A DNA stretch of 64,000 bases from Novosphingobium sp. G106 (lineage in GTDB: Bacteria; Pseudomonadota; Alphaproteobacteria; Sphingomonadales; Sphingomonadaceae). A program made the translations under genes and the position numbers. Numbering within the stretch: the first letter of the stretch is position 1; each line of letters begins with the position of its first letter. The notes beneath the pieces were generated by a model. That model worked only from the letters and a program-made list of their open reading frames with translations. It was not told the origin of the DNA and made no database searches. Positions 8,941-18,099 of the stretch are shown in pieces. The stretch covers positions 3,534,001 to 3,598,000 of the forward strand of contig NZ_JAHOOZ010000001.1 of the NCBI RefSeq assembly GCF_019075875.1, written 5' to 3'.

Positions 8941-9195
8941 ATGAAGGATGCTCGCCCAGCCGGTCCGGACCACGAAGTCACGGACTTTCCGGCTCGCATA
9001 ACCCACGGCCCATTAAAGTTCGACGGTCTGATCAGAAACCTGACCGCGAGCGGCGCAATGTTCGAATGTGACTTCCAGTTTTCGACGGGCGCCTGCGTCA
9101 GCTTGGATATGGCTGGGCTCGGCCCGCTCGTCGCGACGGTGGCATGGTCTATCGGCACACGCACCGGCCTTAGATTCGATGCGCCGCTTCATTGA
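8941..9195 (+). CDS. PilZ domain protein
   Basis: An 84-residue protein whose core fits a short PilZ domain: RNLTASGAM (the N/DxSxxG-like element), followed by beta strands (FECDFQFSTGACVSLDM) and a C-terminal WSIGTRTGLRF. PilZ domains bind cyclic di-GMP and adjust motility, pili or polysaccharide output. The N-terminal RxxxR element of strong binders is not clear here, so binding is uncertain. A TTG at 8935 with GGAAG five bases upstream is an alternative start. It is the nearest c-di-GMP-type gene to the pilus and glycan loci in the window, though 18 kb away from flp. Confidence 0.65.
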   Translation: MKDARPAGPDHEVTDFPARITHGPLKFDGLIRNLTASGAMFECDFQFSTGACVSLDMAGLGPLVATVAWSIGTRTGLRFDAPLH

Positions 9196-9270
9196 GGCAG
9201 CACCTGTCGATTTAGCGCAAACCATCGCCCGTCGCCGCATGACCGCCGCTACCGGCGCATCGAGGCCGTG

Positions 9271-9582
9271 ATGAGCCGCTCCGTTATGCCCAGGCTGCTT
9301 TCGGAGGCAGAAACGATCCGAAGCCTCTACGAACAGGGTGCGTCGTTTCAGGATTTGGCCGTGCGTTTTGGCTGCGCCCACAACACCATTCGTCGCTTCC
9401 TCGTCAGCCAAAACGCGACGCTTCGCAAACCGCTTTCCTCGCACAGGCTGGACGCCGTCCATGCGGAACTGCTTCGGGCACTTCAGGATGGTGACGATAT
9501 CGGGGCAATTGCCAGACGACATCATGTCCGGCGTGAAACGCTGACCCGCTATCTCATTGCAAAGAGCGGCGTCATGTACTGA
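9271..9582 (+). CDS. Helix-turn-helix DNA-binding protein
   Basis: A 103-residue protein with two helix-turn-helix-like repeats: EAETIRSLYEQGASFQDLAV with FGCAHNTIRRFL in the first half, and LLRALQDGDDIGAIA with HHVRRETLTRYL in the second. The pattern resembles resolvase/Hin-type HTH_23 or HTH_29 domains. A GTG three bases earlier could also start the frame. It lies 75 bases after the PilZ gene on the same strand and may be co-transcribed. It could be a small regulator or the DNA-binding remnant of a transposase or resolvase. Confidence 0.6.
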   Translation: MSRSVMPRLLSEAETIRSLYEQGASFQDLAVRFGCAHNTIRRFLVSQNATLRKPLSSHRLDAVHAELLRALQDGDDIGAIARRHHVRRETLTRYLIAKSGVMY

Positions 9583-9688
9583 GCCCGGCCCCGGCCCGGG
9601 CGTGCGGCCAAAACGCGGATTATGCCAACACCAGATGATTGCCGGTGGTATCGAGCCGAACGTTGCCGACCGATCCGAAATGGGGCGC

Positions 9689-9994
9689 CTAGTGTTTGGA
9701 CATATCCCGCAGCCCCAAAGCATCGAGCAGCAATCGCATCCGCAACAAGACCAGCCGCTGCGCCTCCGTTTCTGCGAACGCCGGCCGCGCCAGTTCGTTG
9801 AGATTCTTCAGAGCTGCCCCGGTGCTGTCCCTACCGGCAAGGAGGCTCCCCCAAGACTCTTCCATCGGCTGGATGGCGTCCCAGGCTGCGCAAAGGTCCT
9901 TGGTCAATTGCGCAGCCATTTGCGGTACGAGTTGCATAGAGGCGTCCGACGCGAGGAAATCATGCTGCGGTTGAGCTTTGTTCGTAGATGCCAT
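9689..9994 (-). CDS. Hypothetical protein
   Basis: A 101-residue frame. The start at 9994 is preceded by AGAGAG; the open frame extends upstream to 10066 without a good site. The protein is mostly helical and rich in Ala, Leu and Gln, with no signal or membrane segment (for example WDAIQPMEESWGSLLAG, then AETEAQRLVLLRMRLLLDALG). No family recognised. It is convergent with the HTH gene. Confidence 0.45.
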   Translation of the reverse strand: MASTNKAQPQHDFLASDASMQLVPQMAAQLTKDLCAAWDAIQPMEESWGSLLAGRDSTGAALKNLNELARPAFAETEAQRLVLLRMRLLLDALGLRDMSKH

Positions 9995-10262
9995 TTCTCT
10001 CTCTACTGAGCGGACACATCCGCAAAAAGGGAACACTCCAACGCTCCACCCCTCCAGGTAGCGCAACCATATCGAGCGACAGGCCAGCTAATTGAGCCTA
10101 ACCGTCATCGCTCACGCCGGGATTGTAACATGCGCATTGCGACGAGGGACGTTGGGAAATCCTAACTTCGCAATCAGTTCATTAAGTGCACGCAAAGATG
10201 ACTTCAGCCTTTCTTGGGCGCTGCCTCGACATCGCTATAAGCGCAGGCAAGCGAGGCGATCT

Positions 10263-10270
10263 GACTGATG
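10263..10270. repeat. Target-site duplication, left copy
   Basis: The 8-base sequence GACTGATG lies directly outside the left end of the IS256 element and is repeated at 11700-11707 directly outside the right end. Eight bases is the usual duplication size for IS256. Confidence 0.88.
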
Positions 10271-11699
10271 GATCGTGCCCCATGGCGTGGTGTAGGATCG
10301 CGGGCGTGGCCACGTCGATCTCCGGCTAAGCCGGATTGATCAGGCTGCCATGCTTGGCAACGTGATGATGGCATTGTCGCTCAATCCCGCGACGCTCTCA
10401 AGGCTCATGTAGCGGCAGCGCTGGACCGCCCATTCGTCGTTCTGTTCCAGGAGGATAGCGCCGACGAGGCGGGTTATCGCTTCATCGTTGGGGAAGATTC
10501 CGACGACATCGGTCCGCCGCTTGATCTCACCGTTGAGGCGTTCGATGGGGTTGTTGCTGTGAAGCTTGGTGCGATGCTGCGGCGGGAAGGTCATGTAGGC
10601 CAGGACGTCCTCTTCGGCGCTGTCCATCAAGGCAGAGAGCTTGGGGACCGAGGGACGAAGCTGGTCTGCAACTGAGCGCCATTGAAGCTTTGCGGCCTCA
10701 GGTGTCTCCTGCGCAAAGGCCGTGGCGATGAACGCCGATACGACCCGGCGCCCGCTCTTTCCGGCATGCGCCAGGGCATTGCGCATGAAGTGGACGCGGC
10801 AGCGCTGCCAGGTTGCGCTGAACACCTTGGCAATGGACGCCTTGATGCCCTCATGGGCATCGGAGATCACGAGCTTCACGCCGCGCAGGCCTCGGCGAGC
10901 CAGGCTACGCAGGAAGTCGGTCCAGAAGGTCTCGGCTTCGGAATGGCCGATCGCCATGCCGAGCACTTCGCGGCGACCGTCACTGTTGACGCCGACGGCG
11001 ATGATGACGGCGACCGACACAATCCGGCCTGCTCGCCGGACCTTGATGTAAGTCGCATCCATCCAGACGTATGGCCAATCGCCCTCGATGGGCCGCTCGA
11101 GGAAGGCTTTCACGCGCCCGTCGATTTCTCCGCAGAGCCGGCTTACCTGGCTCTTCGAGATGCCGCTCATGCCCATGGCCTTGACAAGATCATCGACCGA
11201 TCGCGTCGAGATTCCCTGGATGTACGCTTCCTGGATGACAGCGGTCAGCGCCTTCTCGGCCATCCGCCGGGGTTCCAGAAATCCGGGGGAAGTAACTGCC
11301 TTTGCGCAGCTTGGGGATGCGCAGCTCGACCGTGCCCGCCCGGGTCTCCCAGTCGCGATCCCGGTAGCCATTGCGCTGGGCCAGGCGCTCGACGTCCTTC
11401 TCGCCGTAAGCGGCCCCGGTCAGGCCGCCGACCTCCATCTCCATTAGTCGCCGCGCGGCAAAGCCGATCATATCGCGCAGAAAATCCGCATCCGGGCTCT
11501 TTCCCACCAGCGCCTGCAGGTCCATCATGTCTTCGGTCATCGGAACGTCCTCGTTCAAGTTGAGTGTTGCAACCCAACCTTATCCGAAGATCTCCGATGA
11601 CCACCCGCGAACCTGACCGGCCGCTACAGCGCTATATGGAAAGCGCGCGTCCGGTCAGCTTCGCTACCCTCGAGCTACACCACCATCCGGGGCACGACC
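10271..11699 (-). mobile_element. IS256 family insertion sequence, 1429 bp, complete ends
   Basis: The element is bounded by imperfect terminal inverted repeats of 25 bases at 10271-10295 and 11675-11699 (19 of 25 match; shared cores TCGTGCCCC and GTGGTGTAG). It is flanked by the direct repeat GACTGATG on both sides. Its single gene is an IS256-type (Mutator-like) transposase on the minus strand, carrying a one-base frameshift. Matched target duplications with no sequence drift indicate a recent insertion into an intergenic region. Confidence 0.9.
10340..11540 (-). pseudogene. IS256 family transposase, frameshifted
   Basis: Two overlapping frames together give one full transposase. The N-terminal part (from ATG at 11540, GAGGACG upstream) reads to SYFP. 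The remainder continues in another frame from [13 protein letters not shown] to the stop at 10340. The break falls on a run of five G at 11285-11289 (five C on the coding strand); four would restore the frame. DDE residues are visible: Asp in WMDATYIKV, Asp in VISDAHEG, Glu in [11 protein letters not shown]. The enzyme would cut and paste the element, but with this frame it should be inactive unless ribosomal slippage or a sequencing error explains the break. Confidence 0.88.
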
Positions 11700-11707
11700 G
11701 ACTGATG
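11700..11707. repeat. Target-site duplication, right copy
   Basis: GACTGATG, identical to the copy at 10263-10270 and directly adjoining the right inverted repeat. Confidence 0.88.
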
Positions 11708-12016
11708 CAAAGATCGCCTGATGGACCGCGCCGTACGACCCAAAATGATACAGATGTAGTTCGGAGGACATCGCGCACCGGCAACGCACAAGCAACACAG
11801 TCGCCTAGGCCAACCGATAAAAATCCCTAATTTTCTGTAACTTGGAAAGAACAGAGGCCATCTGCCTCGGCAGCCGACCAGCTTGCCCTGTATGGTCGCG
11901 AAACGCCCCAGCGATCAGCAAGACAACGCCAGTTCAGCGAGATTGGTTTTTATCAATTGGCCTTCAAGCAAGGCCCATGCCAACGTCAGGTGATGGGTTC
12001 TCGGGAGCAAGTCTAC

Positions 12017-12235
12017 ATGATCCGTAAGTTGCGCGACGCTGGCCGGATCACCGTTCCGGCGAAAAATGGTAGTCGACTGCTTACTGCCAACCAGGCCGAA
12101 GCCGTAAATGTTCAGGACGCACAAGGACGCTTCGACCCGGAGGCCTGGACGGCAGTCTTGGAAGAGCAGCGGCTTTGCATCGCCGCGGCAGCCGGAGTGG
12201 ATCCGTCAAAGGTCCGATTTCACATCGGTCATTGA
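12017..12235 (+). CDS. Hypothetical small protein
   Basis: A 72-residue frame (MIRKLRDAGRITVPAKNG, ending KVRFHIGH). Composition is that of a small soluble alpha/beta protein. Upstream in-frame ATG codons at 11957 and 11993 are possible starts; CGGGAG about ten bases before 12017 favours the shorter form. Its last seven bases overlap the end of the convergent histidine kinase gene. No family recognised. Confidence 0.45.
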   Translation: MIRKLRDAGRITVPAKNGSRLLTANQAEAVNVQDAQGRFDPEAWTAVLEEQRLCIAAAAGVDPSKVRFHIGH

Positions 12236-13611
12236 AACCATTTAGCGAAGAAACCGGCCAGCCGTGATGACGGCGGTTTCTCGAACTCGGACGGTTCGCC
12301 CAGTTTCGGCAATCTTATCAAAATCCGTAGGCCAGGCTCGGCATTTTCAATCGACACCTCTCCGCCATGAGCGCGCGCGGCCGCAGCAACGAGGCTGAGG
12401 CCCAGCCCGTTCCCTGGCGTCGTACGGCTGGTTTCTGCACGAAAGAACCGTTGCAGAAGTTGCTTGGCGTCCGCTTCGGAAACGCCCGGACCGTTGTCTT
12501 CCACCGAAAGCATGGCTCGAGAACCCTCCGTCGCCAGCGCGAGCCGGATCGCCGTCCCGGGCGGCGTATGGATGCGCGCATTGTCGAGCAGATTGGCCGC
12601 GAGCTGGGTCAATAGCCCATAGTTTCCCATGACGACGATGTCCGGCTCGATTTCCCATTCGATAGTATCGCCCGCGTCGGTCAATGGGGGTTCGAAGCTT
12701 TCCGCCACTTCGCTCATCAGCGCGCTCAGATCGACAGGCTTGAAGCTCCGCTCGACATTCCCGCCCTCGACCTCAGCGATGCGCAGGATCGCGGCGAACA
12801 ACTCCAGCATCTCGTCGCCGATATCGAGCACGCGCTGTTCTGCGCCATCCACCTGGCCGAGGCGGTCGGTCTGGCAGAGCAGACGGATCAGCGGTTTGCG
12901 CAAGTCATGGGCAATATCGCTCGACACTTGCTGCAGGTTCTCCATGAGGCCCGCAATCCGCTCCAGCATGAGATTGAATGTGCGCCCCGCCGCATCGAAT
13001 TCGTCACCGGGATCTCGCACCGGAACCCGCCCCACGATATCGCCCGAGATGATGGCGGAAGCCGTGGCGGTGATCAGGTCCAATCTTCGGCGCAAATAGC
13101 TTGCCAGCAGCAGGCAGCCAACCGCGCTCCCCAGCAGCAAGGCGACGAGCGCAATGACGAAGATTTTGGCGACCATCCACCGAGTTTCTTCGATTCCGCT
13201 CGAATCGCCCGCGACGACCAGCGTGTAGCCCAGCTCGAGATTGGTCGTGAGCGCCCGCCCGACATGCTCATCTCCGTCAGCATCGCGAATGCGGAGCGAT
13301 GCAAGCCCGGTCGGCGGAGGCGATAGGTCGAGCTTGCCGGCTATCTTGTTGCCGCTGGGATCGAACAGGGCATAATTCAGACCATTGCCTGGCCCTTCCT
13401 CCCGCGAACGGATTTCCCGCAGCAGTTCCGCCCGGGTTGGCTCATGGGACAGGTCGGCGACTTCCTGGACGATTTCCCGATCCTGGAAGCTGTGCATCTT
13501 GGCGTCCGCCAAAAAGAACACGGCCAGCGCCAATACCAGGAGGCCCCAGCCTGCCACGGCAGCAGTCGTGATGGAAATGCGATAGGCGGCGCTCGATCTA
13601 AGCTTGGGCAT
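12229..13611 (-). CDS. Sensor histidine kinase (HAMP, HisKA, HATPase)
   Basis: A 460-residue inner-membrane kinase. TM1 lies near residues 12-35 and TM2 near 150-175, flanking a periplasmic sensor part of about 110 residues. A HAMP linker follows, then the phospho-acceptor box SSDIAHDLRKPL. The ATPase domain has NLLDNARIHTPPG (N box), VEDNGPGVSE (G1) and GNGLGLSLVAAAARAHGG (G2). The start at 13611 overlaps the regulator gene by 14 bases, whereas longer forms would overlap far more. With the adjacent response regulator it forms an OmpR-type two-component system of the QseC/PmrB-like group. The signal is unknown. Confidence 0.93.
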   Translation of the reverse strand: MPKLRSSAAYRISITTAAVAGWGLLVLALAVFFLADAKMHSFQDREIVQEVADLSHEPTRAELLREIRSREEGPGNGLNYALFDPSGNKIAGKLDLSPPPTGLASLRIRDADGDEHVGRALTTNLELGYTLVVAGDSSGIEETRWMVAKIFVIALVALLLGSAVGCLLLASYLRRRLDLITATASAIISGDIVGRVPVRDPGDEFDAAGRTFNLMLERIAGLMENLQQVSSDIAHDLRKPLIRLLCQTDRLGQVDGAEQRVLDIGDEMLELFAAILRIAEVEGGNVERSFKPVDLSALMSEVAESFEPPLTDAGDTIEWEIEPDIVVMGNYGLLTQLAANLLDNARIHTPPGTAIRLALATEGSRAMLSVEDNGPGVSEADAKQLLQRFFRAETSRTTPGNGLGLSLVAAAARAHGGEVSIENAEPGLRILIRLPKLGEPSEFEKPPSSRLAGFFAKWFQ

Positions 13612-14278
13612 CGACCCGCATTCTATAGCCCTGACCGATGACCGTCTCAATCGGATCATCGGCAAAGCCGTCGCGCAGCTTCGCACGCAAGCGGCTCAGA
13701 TGGCTCTCGACCACATTGGTCTTCGGATCGAAGTCATAACCCCAGACCTGCTCCAGAAACATCTTCCGCGTGACCGGCCTGCCGGCATTGCGCATCAGCA
13801 GCTCGAGTAGCGTGAACTCGCGATGCTGCAACGTTACCTGTCTTCCGTCGCGGGTGACCCTGCGCTTGATCAGATCGATCGCGATGTCACCGATTTCGAT
13901 ACGCGTCGCTTCACCGCGTGCCGCGCGCCGCAGCAGGGCGTTCATGCGCGCGACGAGCTCCGAAATATCGAAAGGCTTGACCAAATAGTCATCCGCTCCC
14001 GCGTCCAGCCCATCGACGCGATCCGAAATACCACCCATGGCGGTCAGAACCAGAACCGGCGTTTCGATTTCGGCGGATCGAAGGCCGCGAAGCACGTCCA
14101 GGCCTTCTCGCTTCGGCATCATGCGATCGAGCACGATCATATCGAACCGTTCCGTAGTGCCGAACTGCAGCGCTTCCTCGCCATTCGACACGCGGACAAC
14201 TCGGTGACCGAGCTTCTCCAGGCCGCGTTCTACGTAGCCGGCTGCCTCGTCATCGTCTTCAGCAAGAAGGACACGCAC
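13598..14278 (-). CDS. OmpR/PhoB family response regulator
   Basis: A 226-residue regulator. The receiver domain has the acidic pair EDDD near the N-terminus, phospho-acceptor Asp51 (IVLDRMMP), Thr/Ser near 79 and Lys101 in DYLVKPF. The C-terminal winged helix (trans_reg_C) contains LLELLMRNAGRPVTR and VVESHLSRLRAKL. It is translationally coupled to the kinase downstream. The targets are not evident; neither flanking gene is an obvious regulon member. Confidence 0.94.
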   Translation of the reverse strand: MRVLLAEDDDEAAGYVERGLEKLGHRVVRVSNGEEALQFGTTERFDMIVLDRMMPKREGLDVLRGLRSAEIETPVLVLTAMGGISDRVDGLDAGADDYLVKPFDISELVARMNALLRRAARGEATRIEIGDIAIDLIKRRVTRDGRQVTLQHREFTLLELLMRNAGRPVTRKMFLEQVWGYDFDPKTNVVESHLSRLRAKLRDGFADDPIETVIGQGYRMRVDAQA

Positions 14279-14399
14279 CTTCGCCCCCTCGGCATTGCAG
14301 GGATTAACTCGATTGAATTTAGTCTATCGAGTATTTCTAATTTTTAAAGGGCGTACGTTAATCTCTCTTCGGGATAACGATCTTTGACTGCCATTCGGA

Positions 14400-14798
14400 T
14401 CAGTACTCGATCAAGATCGTGATATTCTTCGGTCCCGTGCCCGATGCGTCGGCAATCATCTGCTTTGCCCGAGCTATGACTTCGGACAGGGCTTCGACCG
14501 GCGCTGACGTCAAGCCCTCAGTCGTGGGCTGAATGGAAGAACCCTCTCGATCTTCAGCTTCCGCCTCGGCCGGCTTCGCGTGCATTTCCCCGTTGGTCAT
14601 ACGTGGCTGCAATTGCTGCGGCGACACATCCAATGCGCGGGCGAGCGGCGTCATCAACCTCGGCCGAGGCCTGCTGTCGCCCTTTTCCCATTTCCAGATG
14701 GTGACCGATGACACGCCGACGAGACTCGCCAACGCACGCACCGACAGCCCCTGCGCCTCGCGAAGCGTCCGGAGTTGATGCGAAAAGTCTTGCTGCAT
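14400..14798 (-). CDS. XRE family transcriptional regulator
   Basis: A 132-residue protein with a Cro/C1-type helix-turn-helix in its first 65 residues: LRTLREAQGLSVRALASLVG, SSVTIWKWEKG, then LARALDVSPQQL. The C-terminal 65 residues are rich in Ala, Glu and Thr and appear to be a flexible linker plus a short helix; no sensor or peptidase domain is visible. The start at 14798 follows GGAGAAGAAGG; the frame is open further upstream to 14957 but without a better site. It is an orphan regulator next to the two-component system. Confidence 0.85.
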   Translation of the reverse strand: MQQDFSHQLRTLREAQGLSVRALASLVGVSSVTIWKWEKGDSRPRPRLMTPLARALDVSPQQLQPRMTNGEMHAKPAEAEAEDREGSSIQPTTEGLTSAPVEALSEVIARAKQMIADASGTGPKNITILIEY

Positions 14799-14957
14799 CT
14801 CAACCAACCTTCTTCTCCTGAGAAATGCGCATTGAAGGAAGGTTCCCGCCGTTGAACCCAAACGATGCAAGTTTGGCAATTTCCTGTCAACTAATGCTTT
14901 GCAGCTCATAAACCATATGATGGACAGAATTAGCGAATTTTCGCTTACACGGCTCAC

Positions 14958-15361
14958 GAATGTCCCAAAATGGCGGAATTATCGAGTAGAAAGTGCCTCG
15001 TACGAAGCACAGAGCGTCCGCCAAGCGGACAATGCGCATGATGTTTGACCGCCGAGAGACGGTAGCGATAACTCTGCGAAGGGGAAGCGGGCGGAAGAGC
15101 AACTCGCGACGAGGCCTGCGCGATTGCCTTGCACGATTTCCGCAATGGAACCGCCACGGTAAGAAGGGGAGAGAAAATACTCGCCCGGCAATTCTGCACA
15201 AAGTGGGAAGCAATGGGTCCGACGCCTGCCGCGCAGCGTTGATGATCGCAGCAGCCGAGCCGTTCACACCGTCGGCGGGGCGCTGTTCCCGGTCCACCGG
15301 AATTCGCTGCACAGCCGGCTTTTCCGTCAGCGCGGCTTCTCGAAGCTCATGTAGCGTCCGG
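14958..15361. other. Intergenic stretch without a supported gene
   Basis: Several overlapping frames occur on both strands here, none with a good ribosome site or recognisable domain. The longest (minus strand, 14887-15411) runs through the terminator hairpin at 15372-15393 and is therefore not credible as a gene. Confidence 0.4.
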
Positions 15362-15393
15362 AAAAAATAAACCCCTCCGCCGAGGCGGAGGGG
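15362..15393 (-). terminator. Intrinsic terminator on the minus strand
   Basis: A perfect GC-rich hairpin, CCCCTCCGC with loop CGAG and GCGGAGGGG, at 15372-15393. On the minus strand it is followed by TTTATTTTTT. It is the second terminator downstream of the PEP-CTERM gene; about 115 bases separate the two, enough for a small RNA. Confidence 0.72.
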
Positions 15394-15511
15394 AATCCAA
15401 AGGGGTATCAATCATTTGGACCTGGCTCCGTTTCCGGAACCGAGCTTGGAGTTAGCACGCTCAATCCCTGCCCCGTAGTTGGTTTTTCCCAACGAAAATG
15501 GCACCCGCATG

Positions 15512-15538
15512 CAAAAAGGGAGCGCTTTCGCGCTCCCT
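15512..15538 (-). terminator. Intrinsic terminator of the PEP-CTERM gene
   Basis: AGGGAGCGC, loop TTTC, GCGCTCCCT forms a nine-base-pair stem followed by five T on the minus strand. It lies 27 bases after the stop codon of the PEP-CTERM gene and ends its transcript. Confidence 0.82.
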
Positions 15539-15564
15539 CTCGCAAACCTTGAAGGTTAAGTCGC

Positions 15565-16137
15565 TCAGGCGAAGTTGTAGCGAACCGCCTGGCGCTGCCG
15601 GCGACGCAGCGCGCCACCCGCGAGACCGATGCCGAGGATCATCAGACCCCAGGTCGCGGGCTCGGGAACCGCACCCCCCGTCTTGTAGAGCGAAACGCCC
15701 GAGACCGAACCGTTCTGGAAGCTGAAGCTGTCGAGGTTCGTGCCGGCGTCGAAGCGATAGAAGGCCGTCACACCGCCGGGATTGTTGGGAACAGGTCCCT
15801 GCCCGTTGCCATAGTGCACACCGATATAAGTGATCCCATTCAACAGCGTCGCGAAGTTCCCGGAGTTGTCGAGCTTTTCGAGAACGTTGATCGTACCGGT
15901 AAGGCCGAGCAGGCCGAGCGCAGTGACCTCGTCAGCGCTCGCGGCGCCGCCCGCGCCCGACTTCAGAACGTTCTTGTCATAGTAACCCGCGCAGGCCTGC
16001 GCGTTGGGGATGATGTCATCCAGGCCCACGACGCTGCAGCTGGTGACGATATCAACGGCTGCGGCCGGCGCAGCCATGCCCATGGTGCCGAGCGTCGCGA
16101 CGGCCGCGGCGAGAGCGATCTTCAAACGGTATGCCAT
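15565..16137 (-). CDS. PEP-CTERM (PEPxxW) sorting-domain exported protein
   Basis: A 190-residue secreted protein. The N-terminal signal peptide (residues 1-28, ending AAPAAAVD) is followed by a glycine- and asparagine-rich domain. The C-terminus has VPEPATWGLMILG, a hydrophobic helix and RRRQR, the tripartite PEP-CTERM sorting signal in the variant frequent in sphingomonads. Such proteins are normally processed by an exosortase and reach the surface or the exopolysaccharide matrix; no exosortase is in this window. GGAGG lies eight bases before the ATG. It is monocistronic, with its own terminator. Function of the passenger domain is unknown. Confidence 0.85.
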   Translation of the reverse strand: MAYRLKIALAAAVATLGTMGMAAPAAAVDIVTSCSVVGLDDIIPNAQACAGYYDKNVLKSGAGGAASADEVTALGLLGLTGTINVLEKLDNSGNFATLLNGITYIGVHYGNGQGPVPNNPGGVTAFYRFDAGTNLDSFSFQNGSVSGVSLYKTGGAVPEPATWGLMILGIGLAGGALRRRQRQAVRYNFA

Positions 16138-16498
16138 CGTTAACCTCCAAGCTAATACGAATGCACATTGCCGTCGCTGCGGCCTGATGCAGAATCAATG
16201 CTTCCCGATCACGGGATCGTATAACCTTGGTTACCTTTTGAGTCGAAGGTTTTTAACGTTTATTTACCACTGTTAGCCGCCATTTAGGCCTTCCGTGCCA
16301 TAACGGGGCACTTTTCGCGATAAGCCTTGTTAATCCGCTGCCGAGCCCCGTTAGCGCGGCTAAATCTGCTACCTAACGATAAGGTCCGCAGGGCGGATGG
16401 ACGTGGATGACGGCGTACTTGTCGGCGTAGACCCGTTTCCAGCCTGCGGACCCATCGAGGAGCTTCACAAGCGCTGCGCTGACGCCCGGCGCTGGCAT

Positions 16499-17557
16499 CT
16501 ACGGCGGCTTCGGCGCAGCCGAGCGCTGTCTCGACATCCTCGAGCGCGAGCTGAGCTGATCGTCATCGAGCGGTTCGGAACTACGGCCGAACAGATGGCA
16601 CTCGAAAGCCTCGATGATCGCCCTCAGGCGATCAACTTCTGCGTCCGTCCTCTCGAGCTTGCGGGCCTGTTCGAGGACGAGCGCCCGCAGCGCATCGACA
16701 TCGTCAGGGAGGTCCGCTTCCGTGAACATGGAAGCAGTGAATCAGCCAGCGAACGCCCCGCCAACCGGCGATCTGCAGGGCCATCGGTCGGCGTCCACCA
16801 TGGACGCGGCGCCAGTCGGGACCCTCGAGCAAAGCCCCGAGTTGCGCCTCTGTCAGGCGCATCACGCCGTCCTGGCTGCCGGGCCACTTAAAGCCGCCCT
16901 GCTCGAGCTTCTTAGCCATCAAGCATAGGCCGGTACCGTCCCACCAGATCAGCTTGATCCGGTCGCGGCGCTTTGCCCGGAAGACGTAGATCACGCCGGG
17001 AAATGGATCGCCGCCGTACTACGGCCGCCAATGCGTCTGGTCCTTTGCGAAAATCCACGGGCCGCGTCGCAATTACCACTCGCGCACCGGCGCCGGGTCC
17101 AATCATCGCGTTGCCTTGAGCGCTTGGATTACTGCCGCGATCAGCCCCTTATCCGCGCCGCGCGCGATCCTGACCGCCACGCCGTCGATCTCTAGCTCTA
17201 CCGCGCTCGGAGGCGATCCCCGCCGCCGACGTCGCCGCTTCGCGACCGGTGTTACTTCGGGCGAAGGCAGGTGCTCGATCACTGCGGGAACGAAGAGGGG
17301 CGCCGGGCGGACGAGACCGGAAGCGGCACTCCTCGCGTCTCCAGCTCCTTGCGCAACTCCCCGCGCCACGTGAACAACTGCGAGGGACAGATGCCATGCC
17401 GGCGAGCCACGGCGCTGATGGTCTCTTGGCTCGAATAGCTCTCTGCTACGGTCGAGACCTTTACCTCCGGCGGCCAATCACGGCGCTTGCCTGCGCCGGT
17501 GAAAACCTCGAACCGACGAATAACGCTAGTGCCAGCATCATCACATGACATCGTCAT
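16499..17557 (-). pseudogene. Decayed IS66 element (tnpA, tnpB and 5' part of tnpC)
   Basis: Three IS66 genes are recognisable on the minus strand, all broken. tnpA (17103-17557) starts RRFEVFTGAGKRRDWPPEVK and finishes in another frame with ELEIDGVAVRIARG. tnpB (16704-17106) starts GARVVIATRPVDFRKG, shifts frame near 17000, and continues VFRAKRRDRIKLIWWDG. Only the N-terminal coiled-coil region of tnpC remains (DDVDALRALVLEQ, HLFGRSSE), followed by a frameshift and loss of the rest. The remnant cannot transpose. Directly after it, at about 16395-16450, the minus strand reads KRVYADKYAVIHV, which resembles the C-terminal tail of a membrane protein and may be the end of a gene interrupted by the element. 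Confidence 0.85.
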
Positions 17558-17608
17558 AGCACCAGCGACCTCCGCCCGACCAAGGGCGGCAAGACTCGGT
17601 GCTGCGGA

Positions 17609-17930
17609 TCACCACCGCAAGGTGGGGCTCAAGCTCCCCTTACCTACAAAGCGATCATGGGTAACCCGCCGCTCAAGCATCAGGACTGCGTTGAAGCGAT
17701 GGTCGGGGAGCCGCTGCAGTTCCCCCCTTGTTGCTCGGCTAGGGCCTCGGCGACCGCGCGTTGGGTCGTCCCGTGCACGCGTGCATTGGCGACCGTATCG
17801 CACCAGTCGATGAGCTGAACATTGAGGTCCTCCATGTTGCGAAAGGATCGTCCCAGGAAGAAGTCCTCGCGGTTATAGTGGAACTCCCACTCAACCTTAC
17901 CCTTAGTCAGTGGGCGTGTAATTCTCCGCA
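17609..17930 (-). pseudogene. IS21 family IstA transposase remnant
   Basis: The stretch encodes the middle of an IstA-type transposase in two frames. One frame (from about 17920 down) reads KGKVE, FHYNREDFFLGRSF and NARVHGTTQRAVAEAL. The other (17609 to about 17725) reads DHRFNAVLMLERRVTHDRF. Both match successive parts of the IS21 catalytic core and its C-terminal domain, so one frameshift lies near 17720. The N-terminal HTH and the IstB helper gene are absent. It adjoins the IS66 remnant, forming a graveyard of insertion sequences upstream of the Tad locus. Confidence 0.75.
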
Positions 17931-18099
17931 AAAGTGGGCTTTGAAAATTCCCTGATTGTTGGACCTGGTTGCCCAATGAGCCGGGGTTAACCTCGGTTCA
18001 TCGACGCCTTGCCAAGGACTTCGAGCAAACAATCGCCTCAGCCACTGCCTGGCTATTCATCGTATCGGTGCAGCTATACGCACGCCGCATCGCGAGGGC

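Noticed and set aside
9584..9604. GC-rich repeat after the HTH gene, GCCCGGCCCCGGCCCGGGC
   Set aside because: It can fold but lacks a T-run, so I do not call a terminator.
10682..11563. A 293-codon plus-strand frame across the IS256 element
   Set aside because: Antisense shadow of the transposase; the minus-strand frames hold the DDE motifs and the inverted repeats.
12229..13686. Longer start for the histidine kinase at 13686
   Set aside because: It would overlap the response regulator by 89 bases; the start at 13611 gives a normal N-terminus just before TM1.
14887..15411. A 174-codon minus-strand frame upstream of the XRE gene
   Set aside because: It includes a terminator hairpin and its T-run; the composition is not protein-like.
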